Positions 1 to 5,673 of a stretch of 8,948 nt of DNA are shown here, one piece after another; position 1 is the stretch's first letter; the number at the start of each line of letters is the position of its first letter. Position numbers and translations under genes: made by a program. Below the pieces are notes generated by a model. It saw only the letters and a program-made list of their open reading frames with translations, did not search any database and was not told where the DNA came from. The DNA is from Burkholderiales bacterium RIFCSPHIGHO2_12_FULL_61_11 (GTDB lineage Bacteria > Pseudomonadota > Gammaproteobacteria > Burkholderiales > Burkholderiaceae_C), in assembly GCA_001770785.1 (NCBI GenBank), contig MERZ01000067.1, positions 1-8,948 on the forward strand, given 5' to 3'.

Positions 1-1
1 C

Positions 2-16
2 GTTGAACTAAACCGC
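2..16 (+). repeat. Left inverted repeat of the recombinase/IS91 unit
   Basis: GTTGAACTAAACCGC matches the reverse complement of 2506-2520 at 13 of 15 positions. Its first seven bases, GTTGAAC, fit the GTTRRRY core of integron recombination sites. Only one base of the window lies to its left, so a flanking target repeat cannot be checked. Confidence 0.5.
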
Positions 17-18
17 TG

Positions 19-60
19 ACGCGGTGGTTGGTCCTCACAGGCCGCCACCGCGTTTTTGTT
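19..60 (+). terminator. Hairpin plus T-run, probable rho-independent terminator
   Basis: A 9-bp perfect stem (19-27 with 45-53) is followed at once by TTTTTGTTT. The loop can pair further, 30-33 with 40-43. This is the classical form of an intrinsic terminator for rightward transcription arriving from outside the window. It lies inside the left end of the recombinase/IS91 unit, so it could also shield the element's genes from outside transcription, or act as a structured end of the element. The base pairing is seen directly; the function is inferred. Confidence 0.5.
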
Positions 61-140
61 TACGTTTGATTTGCGTTTGAGGCCGATTGGGAGAAACCTT
101 CAGGCTGGGGAATGTTCCCCGGCCTTGCAGGAGAATTCTC

Positions 141-1022
141 ATGACACCCCTACGCCAACGCATGGTTGATGCCATGGTTACCCGTGGCTTTGCCGCTCGC
201 ACGCAAGAAAGCTACGTCGAAGCGATATCGCGCATGGCGCGCCATTACCATCGCAGTCCGGCACTACTGAGCAAAGACGAAGTCAGCGCCTATTTGCTGG
301 ACATGGTCAGCACGCGACACCTGTCCTACAGCACCATGAATCAGGCCGCGTGCGCGGCCCGGTTTTTGTACGCGAAGGTTCTGGGTTTTGACCCTGCTGC
401 GTTTCACGTGCCCATGGCCAAAGCACCAGCACGCCAGCCCGAGCTTTTGTCACGCCAGGAGATCGCGCACCTCTTTGCCTGCTGCGCCCACCCCGTCTAT
501 CGCATGCTGCTCATCACCCTGTACGCCACGGGCCTGCGCGTGACGGAAGGCAGCCGACTGCGCATAGGAGACATCGACAGCGCCGCTGATCGAATGAGCG
601 TTCGCGTGTCATGCGGCAAAGGTGCCAAAGACCGCTACACCATTCTGAGTGTGAGCTTGCTTGCCCTTTTGCGCAGCTACTGCCACACCCATGGCCTGCA
701 CCGCGCCAGCAAAAACTCTGAACACTGGTTGTTTCCCAACAAGCAGATCAGTGCCCCCACATCCGTAGAGAACATCCAACGTGCCTACCAAAGTGCCCGC
801 CAATGTGCAGGCATCACCAAAGAAGGCGGCACCCACACCCTGCGCCATTGCTTTGCCACCCACTTGCTCGAAGGCGGCATAGACCTGTACACCATCAGCC
901 GCTTGCTCGGTCATGGCCACATCAGCACCACCAGCCGCTATCTGCACCTCATCAGCCCGCAGTTCCGCCCGCCCGAAGACGTTGATCCGCTGGACCTGCT
1001 CGCCGGTCTGCCAAAACTGTAG
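141..1022 (+). CDS. Tyrosine recombinase (phage-integrase family) of the IS91-type unit
   Basis: A 293-residue site-specific recombinase that would cut and rejoin DNA through a 3'-phosphotyrosine link. The N-terminal SAM-like core-binding domain covers about residues 1-90 and the catalytic domain about 100-275. The active-site set is complete: R133 (in ATGLR), K160 in GKGAKDR, H232 and R235 in HTLRH, H258 in LLGHGH, and nucleophile Y267 in SRYLHL. The start at 141 is preferred over the in-frame ATG at 87 because AGGAG lies at 128-132, at good distance, and homologues begin near this point. It is not an integron integrase: the extra helix insertion typical of IntI between the K and HxxR motifs is absent. 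It lies 29 nt upstream of the transposase gene, so the two are probably co-transcribed. Its role in this element type is not established; resolving transposition intermediates is one possibility. Confidence 0.9.
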   Translation: MTPLRQRMVDAMVTRGFAARTQESYVEAISRMARHYHRSPALLSKDEVSAYLLDMVSTRHLSYSTMNQAACAARFLYAKVLGFDPAAFHVPMAKAPARQPELLSRQEIAHLFACCAHPVYRMLLITLYATGLRVTEGSRLRIGDIDSAADRMSVRVSCGKGAKDRYTILSVSLLALLRSYCHTHGLHRASKNSEHWLFPNKQISAPTSVENIQRAYQSARQCAGITKEGGTHTLRHCFATHLLEGGIDLYTISRLLGHGHISTTSRYLHLISPQFRPPEDVDPLDLLAGLPKL

Positions 1023-1051
1023 ATCCGTCAGGTCTACTTTGTAGTCCCCGC

Positions 1052-2245
1052 ATGGCCACCTTGGCCGATGCGTTGCGCCGGTTTGGCCCAGCGTATCTGG
1101 CAACCCACGCTTTATCGACTCCGCAGGCCAAAGCCTGGCGCGGGATCGTTGCCTGTCGCACAGCCGCGCTGGGCGGCGAGCGCCTGGACTGCGACCAGTG
1201 TGGCCACCGCCATTGGCAATATCATTCCTGCCGCAACCGGCATTGACCGCAGTGCGGCAGCCGGGCCAAGGACGCCTGGCTGCAGGGGCGACTGAGCGAG
1301 GTGCTGAACGTGCCCTACACGCATCTGGTGTTCACCTTGCCGCACTGCTTGAACGCTTTGTATGGTGCGCACCCGCGTTGGGTGATCGACACGCTGTTTG
1401 CCTGCACCGCCCAGACTCTGGCTGAGTTTGCCGCCAATCCGAAGTGGATGGGTATGGCCGCAGGCACCCCGGCGTTCAGTCTGGTGCTGCACACCTGGAC
1501 ACAGGATTTGCAGCGCCACATCCACCTGCATGCGGTGATGGCCTGCGGGGTTTTGGCAAAGGACGGTCATTGGGCCGTGCCCACGCGCAAACCCGACTTT
1601 CTGTTTCCGGTGCAAGCTTTGTCCACCGTGTTTCGAGGCAAGTTCATGGCGGCGCTGGGACAAGCGCGACGCAACGGCCACATCGAACGCGACCCGCAAG
1701 GCCGGGACAGCGATTGGCGCCAGCGGCAAAAGCAACTCTACAAACACGATTGGGTGGTGTATGCCAAAACCCCGCTGGGTGGTCCGGCTCAGGTGCTGGA
1801 GTACCTGAGCCGCTACACCCACCGCACGGCCATCAGCAATGAACGTATTTGCTCAATTGGCAACCAGGAGGTGGCATTCACGGTGCGCGCCAATGACAAG
1901 GGTGGCAAACGCCTGGAGCGATTGGCGGGAGCAGAGTTTGTGCGCCGCTTCCTGTTGCACATCCTTCCCACTGGATCGAAGCGGATTCGCCACTATGGGG
2001 TGCTGGCATCAAGCTGCAAGGAGGCCAAGCTGACGGCGGCACGCTCTGCGCTGCAGATGCAACAACTCAACCCGCAGGCGATGGAGTGTGCTCAAGGATT
2101 TATGGCACGGGTGGCCAGGATTGATGTGGGCTTGTGTCCGTGTTGCAAGGTGGGTCGGCTGCGCGTGACGCAGGTGTTGCCGGGGGCCGCCCGCCTGCCT
2201 GTGATTGACTGCAACGTGCGTCCGCCGGGCCGGGGGCCGCCATGA
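1052..2245 (+). pseudogene. tnpA: IS91-family HUH (Y2) transposase, interrupted by in-frame TGA at a zinc-finger cysteine
   Basis: Transposase for rolling-circle-type movement of IS91 elements. Read through the TGA at 1244-1246, the frame gives 397 residues, close to the usual IS91 length. Order of parts: an N-terminal zinc finger with C47-x2-C50, C60, position 65 (the TGA) and C68; the metal-binding HUH motif as HIHLH at about 156-160; the paired tyrosines Y251 and Y255 in EYLSRYTHR; a C-terminal cysteine group (CPCC) near 360. Family members carry a cysteine in the CRNRHCPxC motif where this gene has TGA, so the codon is one base away from TGC or TGT. The frame is otherwise undamaged, with no shift, which suggests a very recent nonsense change, a sequencing error or, less likely, selenocysteine. 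Restart at GTG 1301 would leave out the zinc finger but keep both catalytic motifs. Confidence 0.85.
1257..1283 (+). other. 10-bp RNA hairpin just after the in-frame TGA of tnpA
   Basis: Bases 1257-1266 pair with 1274-1283 over ten continuous pairs, including one G-U, around the 7-nt loop CAAGGAC. The stem begins 11 nt after the TGA. Stem position and loop size are in the range of bacterial selenocysteine insertion elements, and a GG lies in the loop. However, the first two loop bases are C and A, whereas known elements usually have a G there, and no bulged U is seen. The hairpin lies in coding sequence for a conserved motif, so chance is possible. Confidence 0.25.
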
Positions 2246-2505
2246 AATGCAGCGTGGAAAATCGGCGGCCAAACGCAGCAGCACTGCAACGGTGCTGGGG
2301 CAGGCCTTGGGCGTCGTGCTGTGGGCGCGCTGCCAACAGGGCACCGTGCGTTCGCGCCGGGCACTTTGCGCGCGGCCTTTGTGCGTTTGTGCGATCTGTC
2401 ACAGCTCAAATGCCCCCTGTGCTGGGCCATAATGCACGAAGTCAATCGGGGGCGAGCTTACAAACCCCTCTAGCCTGAAGCGGCCGCGTTCCAGCATTTG
2501 TGCCG
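2246..2505. other. Non-coding tail of the IS91-like unit
   Basis: I see no credible gene in this stretch: the open frames have no recognisable protein character and are broken on both strands. IS91-family elements normally have a non-coding segment after tnpA that holds the replication-origin end, and this stretch is in the right place. It contains short symmetries, for example CACAG with CTGTG around 2400-2421 and the palindrome GCGGCCGC at 2480-2487. None is strong enough to define an origin hairpin by eye. Confidence 0.4.
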
Positions 2506-2520
2506 GCGGTTCAGTCCAAC
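2506..2520 (-). repeat. Right inverted repeat of the recombinase/IS91 unit
   Basis: GCGGTTCAGTCCAAC is the inverted partner of 2-16, with 13 of 15 matching. Its last seven bases, GTCCAAC, fit the RYYYAAC core of an integron attC left half-site. The GTTC inside it is the complement of GAAC, a known IS91 target tetranucleotide, but a four-base match means little alone. Confidence 0.5.
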
Positions 2521-2523
2521 ATG

Positions 2524-2583
2524 GTTTATCTGCCGCGGGAGGCGCTCTTGGTTTCTATCAGCATCGCGGCGCGGCAGATAAAC
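2524..2583. repeat. 14-bp perfect inverted repeat with 32-nt centre
   Basis: GTTTATCTGCCGCG at 2524-2537 is the exact reverse complement of 2570-2583. No T-run follows, so a terminator is unlikely. The arms begin with GTT and end with AAC. They lie between GTCCAAC (2514-2520) and GTT (2591-2593), which copies the order of the four boxes of an attC site. Against this reading, the gaps to the outer boxes are unequal (3 and 7 nt) and the arms show no bulged base. Alternatives are a binding site for the nearby recombinase or a degenerate attC. The symmetry is certain, the role is not. Confidence 0.7.
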
Positions 2584-2593
2584 GCTAATCGTT

Positions 2594-3211
2594 TTGGGCC
2601 TGAGTCATGGAAATCACCACCCTTGGCGAGTTGCTTCACTGGTCATATGCGAACCTCGCGATGGCACATTCGGCTATTACTGCGAAAGCCGAGAAGTACG
2701 GGCGCACACAGTTCATGATTCGTTCTCGCCTCTACAAAGGCCTGAATAATCAGACCATGAGCATTGGTCCTTTAGCTGACGATGAACGATTGAAGATGGT
2801 GCTGCCCCAGGCTTGCTGCTACTGCGGGAGCCGAGACTACTTGTCCGTTGACCACCTCATTCCAACAAAGCGAGGTGGGGCAAACACCGGAGACAACCTC
2901 GTCTGGGCCTGCCGATCATGCAATAGCTCAAAGTGCGCCCGTGACGCGCTCGTATGGCTAGTGGAGAAAAACCAGTTCCCACCTATATTGCTTCTTCGCC
3001 GATACCTGAAACTCGCGATTGAAATGAGCCGAGAAGGAAATCTCATGGATACACCGTTTGCCGAAGCACCGGAACTTCCATTCTCATTATCTGCAATTCC
3101 GCAGGCATTCCCACAGCCCAGCCAATTACGGTTGTGGGTAGTGGAAATAGCCCAACCCGGCGTTCCAGGCGACCTTGCGCATAAAGCCGCGCAAGTCGCC
3201 TGAACTCTACG
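2594..3211 (+). mobile_element. Probable integron gene cassette carrying the HNH gene
   Basis: The segment has the compact layout of an integron cassette: one gene fills nearly all of it, starts 13 nt after the left border, and runs into an attC-like fold at the right border in the same orientation. The left border bases TTGGGC (2594-2599) are the exact complement of GCCCAA at 3150-3155. If the ends were joined in a circle, the site would read GCCCAAC...GTTGGGC, a perfect pair of outer boxes. The left junction reads GTTTTGGGC instead of the expected GTTGGGC, two T's too many, which is the main weakness. The right junction reads GTTACTC, so the sequence to the right is not another cassette. 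No integron integrase gene is in the window. Confidence 0.45.
2607..3203 (+). CDS. HNH-family nuclease
   Basis: A predicted cytosolic protein of 198 residues with one HNH (beta-beta-alpha metal) nuclease domain in the middle. Seen in order: C70-x2-C73, the catalytic D82-H83 in VDHLIP, N97 in GDNLVW, and C102-x2-C105-N106-S-S-K, i.e. a zinc-stabilised HNH fold at about 68-110. The N-terminal 60 residues (HWSYANLAMAH, YGRTQFMIRSRLYKG) are helical and recur in such HNH proteins. The start at 2607 has only a weak TGAG ahead of it; ATG 2715 is a shorter alternative but would lose part of that region. The last 17 or so residues are encoded by the attC-like hairpin and are probably incidental. Target and function are unknown; defence or homing-type cutting are guesses. 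The G+C is plainly lower than in the flanking core genes, a sign of transfer. Confidence 0.85.
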   Translation: MEITTLGELLHWSYANLAMAHSAITAKAEKYGRTQFMIRSRLYKGLNNQTMSIGPLADDERLKMVLPQACCYCGSRDYLSVDHLIPTKRGGANTGDNLVWACRSCNSSKCARDALVWLVEKNQFPPILLLRRYLKLAIEMSREGNLMDTPFAEAPELPFSLSAIPQAFPQPSQLRLWVVEIAQPGVPGDLAHKAAQVA

Positions 3212-3217
3212 TTACTC
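3150..3217 (+). other. attC-like integron recombination site
   Basis: The parts in order are: outer box GCCCAAC (3150-3156, fits RYYYAAC); 5-nt spacer; inner box beginning GTT at 3162; long stem; inner box ending AAC at 3205; 5-nt spacer (3206-3210); GTT at 3211-3213. The stem pairs 3162-3180 with 3189-3205 over 17 pairs, with exactly two unpaired bases, C3165 and C3174, both on the left arm, around the 8-nt loop ATAAAGCC. Unpaired spacers and extra bases on one arm are hallmarks of attC sites. Length (68 nt) and orientation relative to the gene also fit. The right outer box GTTACTC departs from GTTRRRY, as expected if the bases after G belong to the insertion target. A plain terminator between convergent genes is the alternative, but no T-run follows on either strand. 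Confidence 0.55.
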
Positions 3218-3225
3218 GCCACAAC

Positions 3226-5346
3226 TCAAGCCTTCAAAAACTCAGCCTTCCCCCCCAGCCACCGCAAAACATGCCGCTGCGCCAGCTCCGCATGTTGGTC
3301 GAGCATCACCGGCGCCACCTCCCGCGCCCAGGCCAGCCAGTCGGCATCCAACGCCAGATCCGCAAAGCGCAGCATCGGCGCGCCCGACTGCCGCGCCCCC
3401 AAAAACTCGCCCGGCCCGCGAATTTCCAGGTCGCGCCGGGCAATTTCAAAGCCGTCATTGGTCTCAACCATCGCTTTGAGGCGCGCCCGTGCCGTTTCAC
3501 CCAGACGCGGCGCGTCGCCGGTTGAGTACAGCAGCACGCAGGCCGAAGCTGCCGCGCCGCGCCCGACCCGGCCGCGCAACTGGTGCAGCTGGCTCAAGCC
3601 GAAGCGCTCGGCATGCTCAATCACCATCAGCGAGGCATTGGGCACATCCACGCCCACCTCAATCACGGTGGTGCTCACCAGCACCCCCATTTGCCCGCTG
3701 GTAAACAGGCTCATCACAGCCCTTTTCTCGGCCACCGGCATCCGCGAATGCAGCAGGCCGACCATCACTTCGGGCAAGGCGGCACTCAAGGCCTCATGCG
3801 TCTGGGTGGCGTTGACGAGGTCGATGGATTCGCTTTCTTCAATCAGCGGGCAGACCCAGTAAATCTGCCGTCCTTCGTCAATTTGCCCGCGTATGCGATC
3901 AATCACTTCGTCACGCCGCGCTTCGTTCACCACCTTGGTGACGATGGGCGTTCGCCCGGGCGGCAACTCGTCGATGGTGGAGACATCGAGGTCGGCGTAA
4001 TAACTCATGGCCAGGGTGCGCGGAATCGGCGTGGCGGTCATCATCAGGAGGTGCGGCTCCTGGCCGCTTTCCTGACCCTCCCCGGTCATCTTGCTACGCA
4101 AGGCCAGTCGCTGGGCCACGCCAAAGCGGTGCTGCTCATCAATGATGGCGAGCGCCAGATTATTGAATTTCACCTTGTCCTGAATCACCGCGTGCGTGCC
4201 GATGACCAGCCCCGCCTGGCCGCTTTCAATCAGTGCCAGCATCTCGCGCCGCTCCCTGGCCTTCTGGCTGCCGGTGAGCCAGGCGGTCGTGATGCCCAGA
4301 GGCTCCAGCCAGCTGATCAGTTTGCGAAAGTGCTGCTCGGCCAGAATTTCGGTGGGCGCCATCAAGGCGCACTGCCAGCCCGCGTCAATGCAGCGCGCTG
4401 CCGCCAGCGCCGCCACCACGGTCTTGCCAGCGCCGACATCCCCCTGCAGCAGGCGGTGCATGGGAATGCGTTTTTTCAGGTCGGCTTCAATTTCCGCGCA
4501 GACGCGCTGCTGCGCTGCCGTCAGCCGGAACGGCAGGCGGGCCAAGAGTTGCTCCTGCAAGGTGCAATGGACGCCGTGCATCGCCGGGCCGCTTAGCGCG
4601 GGCGCGCGCATGGCCGCACGCACGCGCCGGGCCTGCAGTTGCGACAGCTGCTGGGCCAGCAACTCCTCGGCCTTGAGGCGCTGCCAGGCCGGATGGCTGC
4701 GGTCTTCCAGCGTGGTCAGCACCACGTCGGGCGTCGGGTGGTGCAAAAACTGTAGCGCATCATGAAGGCTGCATAAGGGCTGCAGCCTGTTTTTGCTTAA
4801 GAATTGACCAGGGATGGTCTCGCTGAGGTCGGCGCGACTCAGGCCACCCAGCACCGCCTTGCGCAAATACACCTGGGGCAAACCGGCTACGGTGGGGTAG
4901 ACCGGCGTCAGCGCACCGGGCAATTCGCCACCCGCCAGTTGGAAGCTGGGATGGACCATTTCACGCCCCATAAAGCCGCCCCTCAGTTCGCCGCGCACCC
5001 GCACCTGGGCGCCCACGCTCAGGGTTTTCTGGTGCGAAGGGTAAAAATTGAAGAAGCGCAGCACACAGGTGTCGCTGCCGTCGTCCAGCGTCACCCGCAA
5101 CTGGCGGCGCGGCCTGAGCGTGATTTCGCTGTGCGTCACCTGCCCTTCAATCTGCACCATCTCGCCATCGCGCGCATCGCCGAGCCGCACGATACGGGTT
5201 TCGTCCTCGTAGCGCAGCGGCAAATGCAGGGCCAGGTCAATGTCGCGCACCAGCCCGAGCTTGTGCAGGGCTTTTTGCGGGCCGGACAGCGCCGTGGCTG
5301 GCAGTTTGGCAGGCGTCGGGGTCATGCACCGATTTTGCCTGTTCAT
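3226..5346 (-). CDS. recG: ATP-dependent DNA helicase RecG
   Basis: RecG reverses stalled replication forks and drives branch migration of Holliday junctions in the cytosol. The 706 residues compare with 693 in E. coli, so it is full length. The N-terminal wedge (OB-fold) domain lies at about 60-160. It is followed by superfamily 2 helicase motifs: Walker A GDVGAGKT at 302-309, DEQH at 403-406, TATPIPRT at 437-444, and QLRGRVGRG at 589-597. The C-terminal region contains the RecG-type DLEIRGPGEFLG stretch (639-650). Start 5346 is chosen because AGGGG lies about 10 nt upstream on the minus strand; M8 at 5325 lacks a clear ribosome site. The gene ends 22 nt from the HNH gene, facing it, so the accessory block sits at its 3' end. 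It is divergent to the queuosine genes. Confidence 0.97.
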   Translation of the reverse strand: MNRQNRCMTPTPAKLPATALSGPQKALHKLGLVRDIDLALHLPLRYEDETRIVRLGDARDGEMVQIEGQVTHSEITLRPRRQLRVTLDDGSDTCVLRFFNFYPSHQKTLSVGAQVRVRGELRGGFMGREMVHPSFQLAGGELPGALTPVYPTVAGLPQVYLRKAVLGGLSRADLSETIPGQFLSKNRLQPLCSLHDALQFLHHPTPDVVLTTLEDRSHPAWQRLKAEELLAQQLSQLQARRVRAAMRAPALSGPAMHGVHCTLQEQLLARLPFRLTAAQQRVCAEIEADLKKRIPMHRLLQGDVGAGKTVVAALAAARCIDAGWQCALMAPTEILAEQHFRKLISWLEPLGITTAWLTGSQKARERREMLALIESGQAGLVIGTHAVIQDKVKFNNLALAIIDEQHRFGVAQRLALRSKMTGEGQESGQEPHLLMMTATPIPRTLAMSYYADLDVSTIDELPPGRTPIVTKVVNEARRDEVIDRIRGQIDEGRQIYWVCPLIEESESIDLVNATQTHEALSAALPEVMVGLLHSRMPVAEKRAVMSLFTSGQMGVLVSTTVIEVGVDVPNASLMVIEHAERFGLSQLHQLRGRVGRGAAASACVLLYSTGDAPRLGETARARLKAMVETNDGFEIARRDLEIRGPGEFLGARQSGAPMLRFADLALDADWLAWAREVAPVMLDQHAELAQRHVLRWLGGKAEFLKA

Positions 5347-5354
5347 TCAAGCTT

Positions 5355-5391
5355 GCCCCTAACGGGCAGATACAGTGCCCAAGCCAGGGGC
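5355..5391 (-). promoter_or_regulatory. Leader hairpin that would hide the recG ribosome-binding site
   Basis: GCCCCT at 5355-5360 pairs with AGGGGC at 5386-5391, and a nested GGGC (5364-5367) pairs with GCCC (5377-5380). Read on the minus strand, the 3' arm contains the AGGGG that serves as ribosome-binding site for the start at 5346. If transcription begins beyond 5391, the recG leader could fold so that this site is paired. No clear promoter hexamers were found, so whether the fold is in the transcript is unknown. Confidence 0.3.
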
Positions 5392-5542
5392 GAACGGCCT
5401 TGTTCGCACGCCAGCGATACAATGACAGCGACTTGGCCCTTGCCCTGTTTGCCCAGCAACCCGCACTATTAGCGTGTCGCGCGCGCCGCGTGGACGCCAT
5501 TCATGTGGAAAGCCCGCATCGTCAGGGCCCCCCAAAGCCCCA
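5392..5542. other. Intergenic stretch between recG and the queE remnant
   Basis: No convincing gene is present. A short frame from ATG 5503 gives about 42 codons with no recognised character. TACAAT at 5418-5423 resembles a -10 box for rightward transcription towards queD, but the nearest -35-like TTGTTC (5400-5405) is only 12 nt away, too close. The junction between old recG upstream DNA and the queE relic should lie at the right side of this stretch. Confidence 0.35.
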
Positions 5543-5647
5543 TCGCCCATGCGCCTGTGCGGCAGTACCCACGGGGCCATCACCTGCAAGCGCAATCCGC
5601 AGTGGAAGCTCAGCCTGCAGACCCATAAACTGTTACAGATTGCCTGA
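5543..5647 (+). pseudogene. queE: Remnant 3' end of queE (7-carboxy-7-deazaguanine synthase)
   Basis: In the frame ending at TGA 5645-5647 the translation closes with CKRNPQWKLSLQTHKLLQIA, the typical C-terminus of beta-proteobacterial QueE (NPQWxLSLQTHK...). The codons just before it read STHGAIT and PMRLCG, weak echoes of the family's N-T...A-I and PMDG positions. Further upstream all similarity stops, and there is no radical-SAM CxxxCxxC motif or any other QueE body anywhere between here and recG. Only about 30-35 codons of a protein of roughly 220 residues survive, so this is a relic. It lies 26 nt before queD, the place queE takes in related genomes where the two are adjacent. The identification rests on remembered family sequence, and the C-terminal motif is distinctive. 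Confidence 0.7.
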
Positions 5648-5673
5648 TTGAAACGGAAGATGAAATCCACACC

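Larger units (their letters stand above)
2..2520 (+). mobile_element. IS91-family-like unit: tyrosine recombinase + HUH transposase, with inverted-repeat ends
   Basis: Two genes in the same direction, a tyrosine recombinase and an IS91-type transposase 29 nt apart, form a unit seen in a subgroup of IS91-family elements that carry an extra integrase-like gene upstream of tnpA. The proposed limits are an imperfect inverted repeat: GTTGAACTAAACCGC at 2-16 and GCGGTTCAGTCCAAC at 2506-2520. Once one side is reverse-complemented they match at 13 of 15 positions, and both differences are transitions. Classical IS91 elements lack terminal inverted repeats, so the exact borders are uncertain. The outermost bases also fit the integron core-site consensus (GTTRRRY at 2-8, RYYYAAC at 2514-2520), so the repeats could instead be attC pieces. 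The transposase carries an in-frame TGA, so the copy may not be able to move on its own. Confidence 0.6.

Noticed and set aside
141..1022. Reading the tyrosine recombinase as an integron integrase (IntI), given the attC-like site
   Set aside because: The IntI-specific insertion before the HTLRH motif is missing and the gene is paired with an IS91 transposase.
609..1103. Leftward open frame of 164 codons opposite the tyrosine recombinase
   Set aside because: It lies wholly over a recombinase gene with every catalytic residue, and its protein has no recognisable features; it is an antisense shadow in high-G+C DNA.
1112..1822. Leftward open frame of 236 codons opposite tnpA
   Set aside because: tnpA on the other strand reads as a clear IS91 transposase through this stretch; the leftward protein is low in information.
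3150..3217. Treating the hairpin simply as a bidirectional terminator between the HNH gene and recG
   Set aside because: No T-run follows on either strand, and the box order, equal spacers and one-sided bulges fit attC better; it remains the fallback.
3583..4596. Rightward open frame of 337 codons opposite recG
   Set aside because: It is the reverse of a complete recG with all helicase motifs; the His/Gln-rich translation is typical of antisense frames in such DNA.
5400..5673. A preQ1 riboswitch upstream of queD
   Set aside because: No preQ1-I type stem with an A-rich tail, or other known preQ1 class pattern, could be found; the stretch is explained better by the queE relic.
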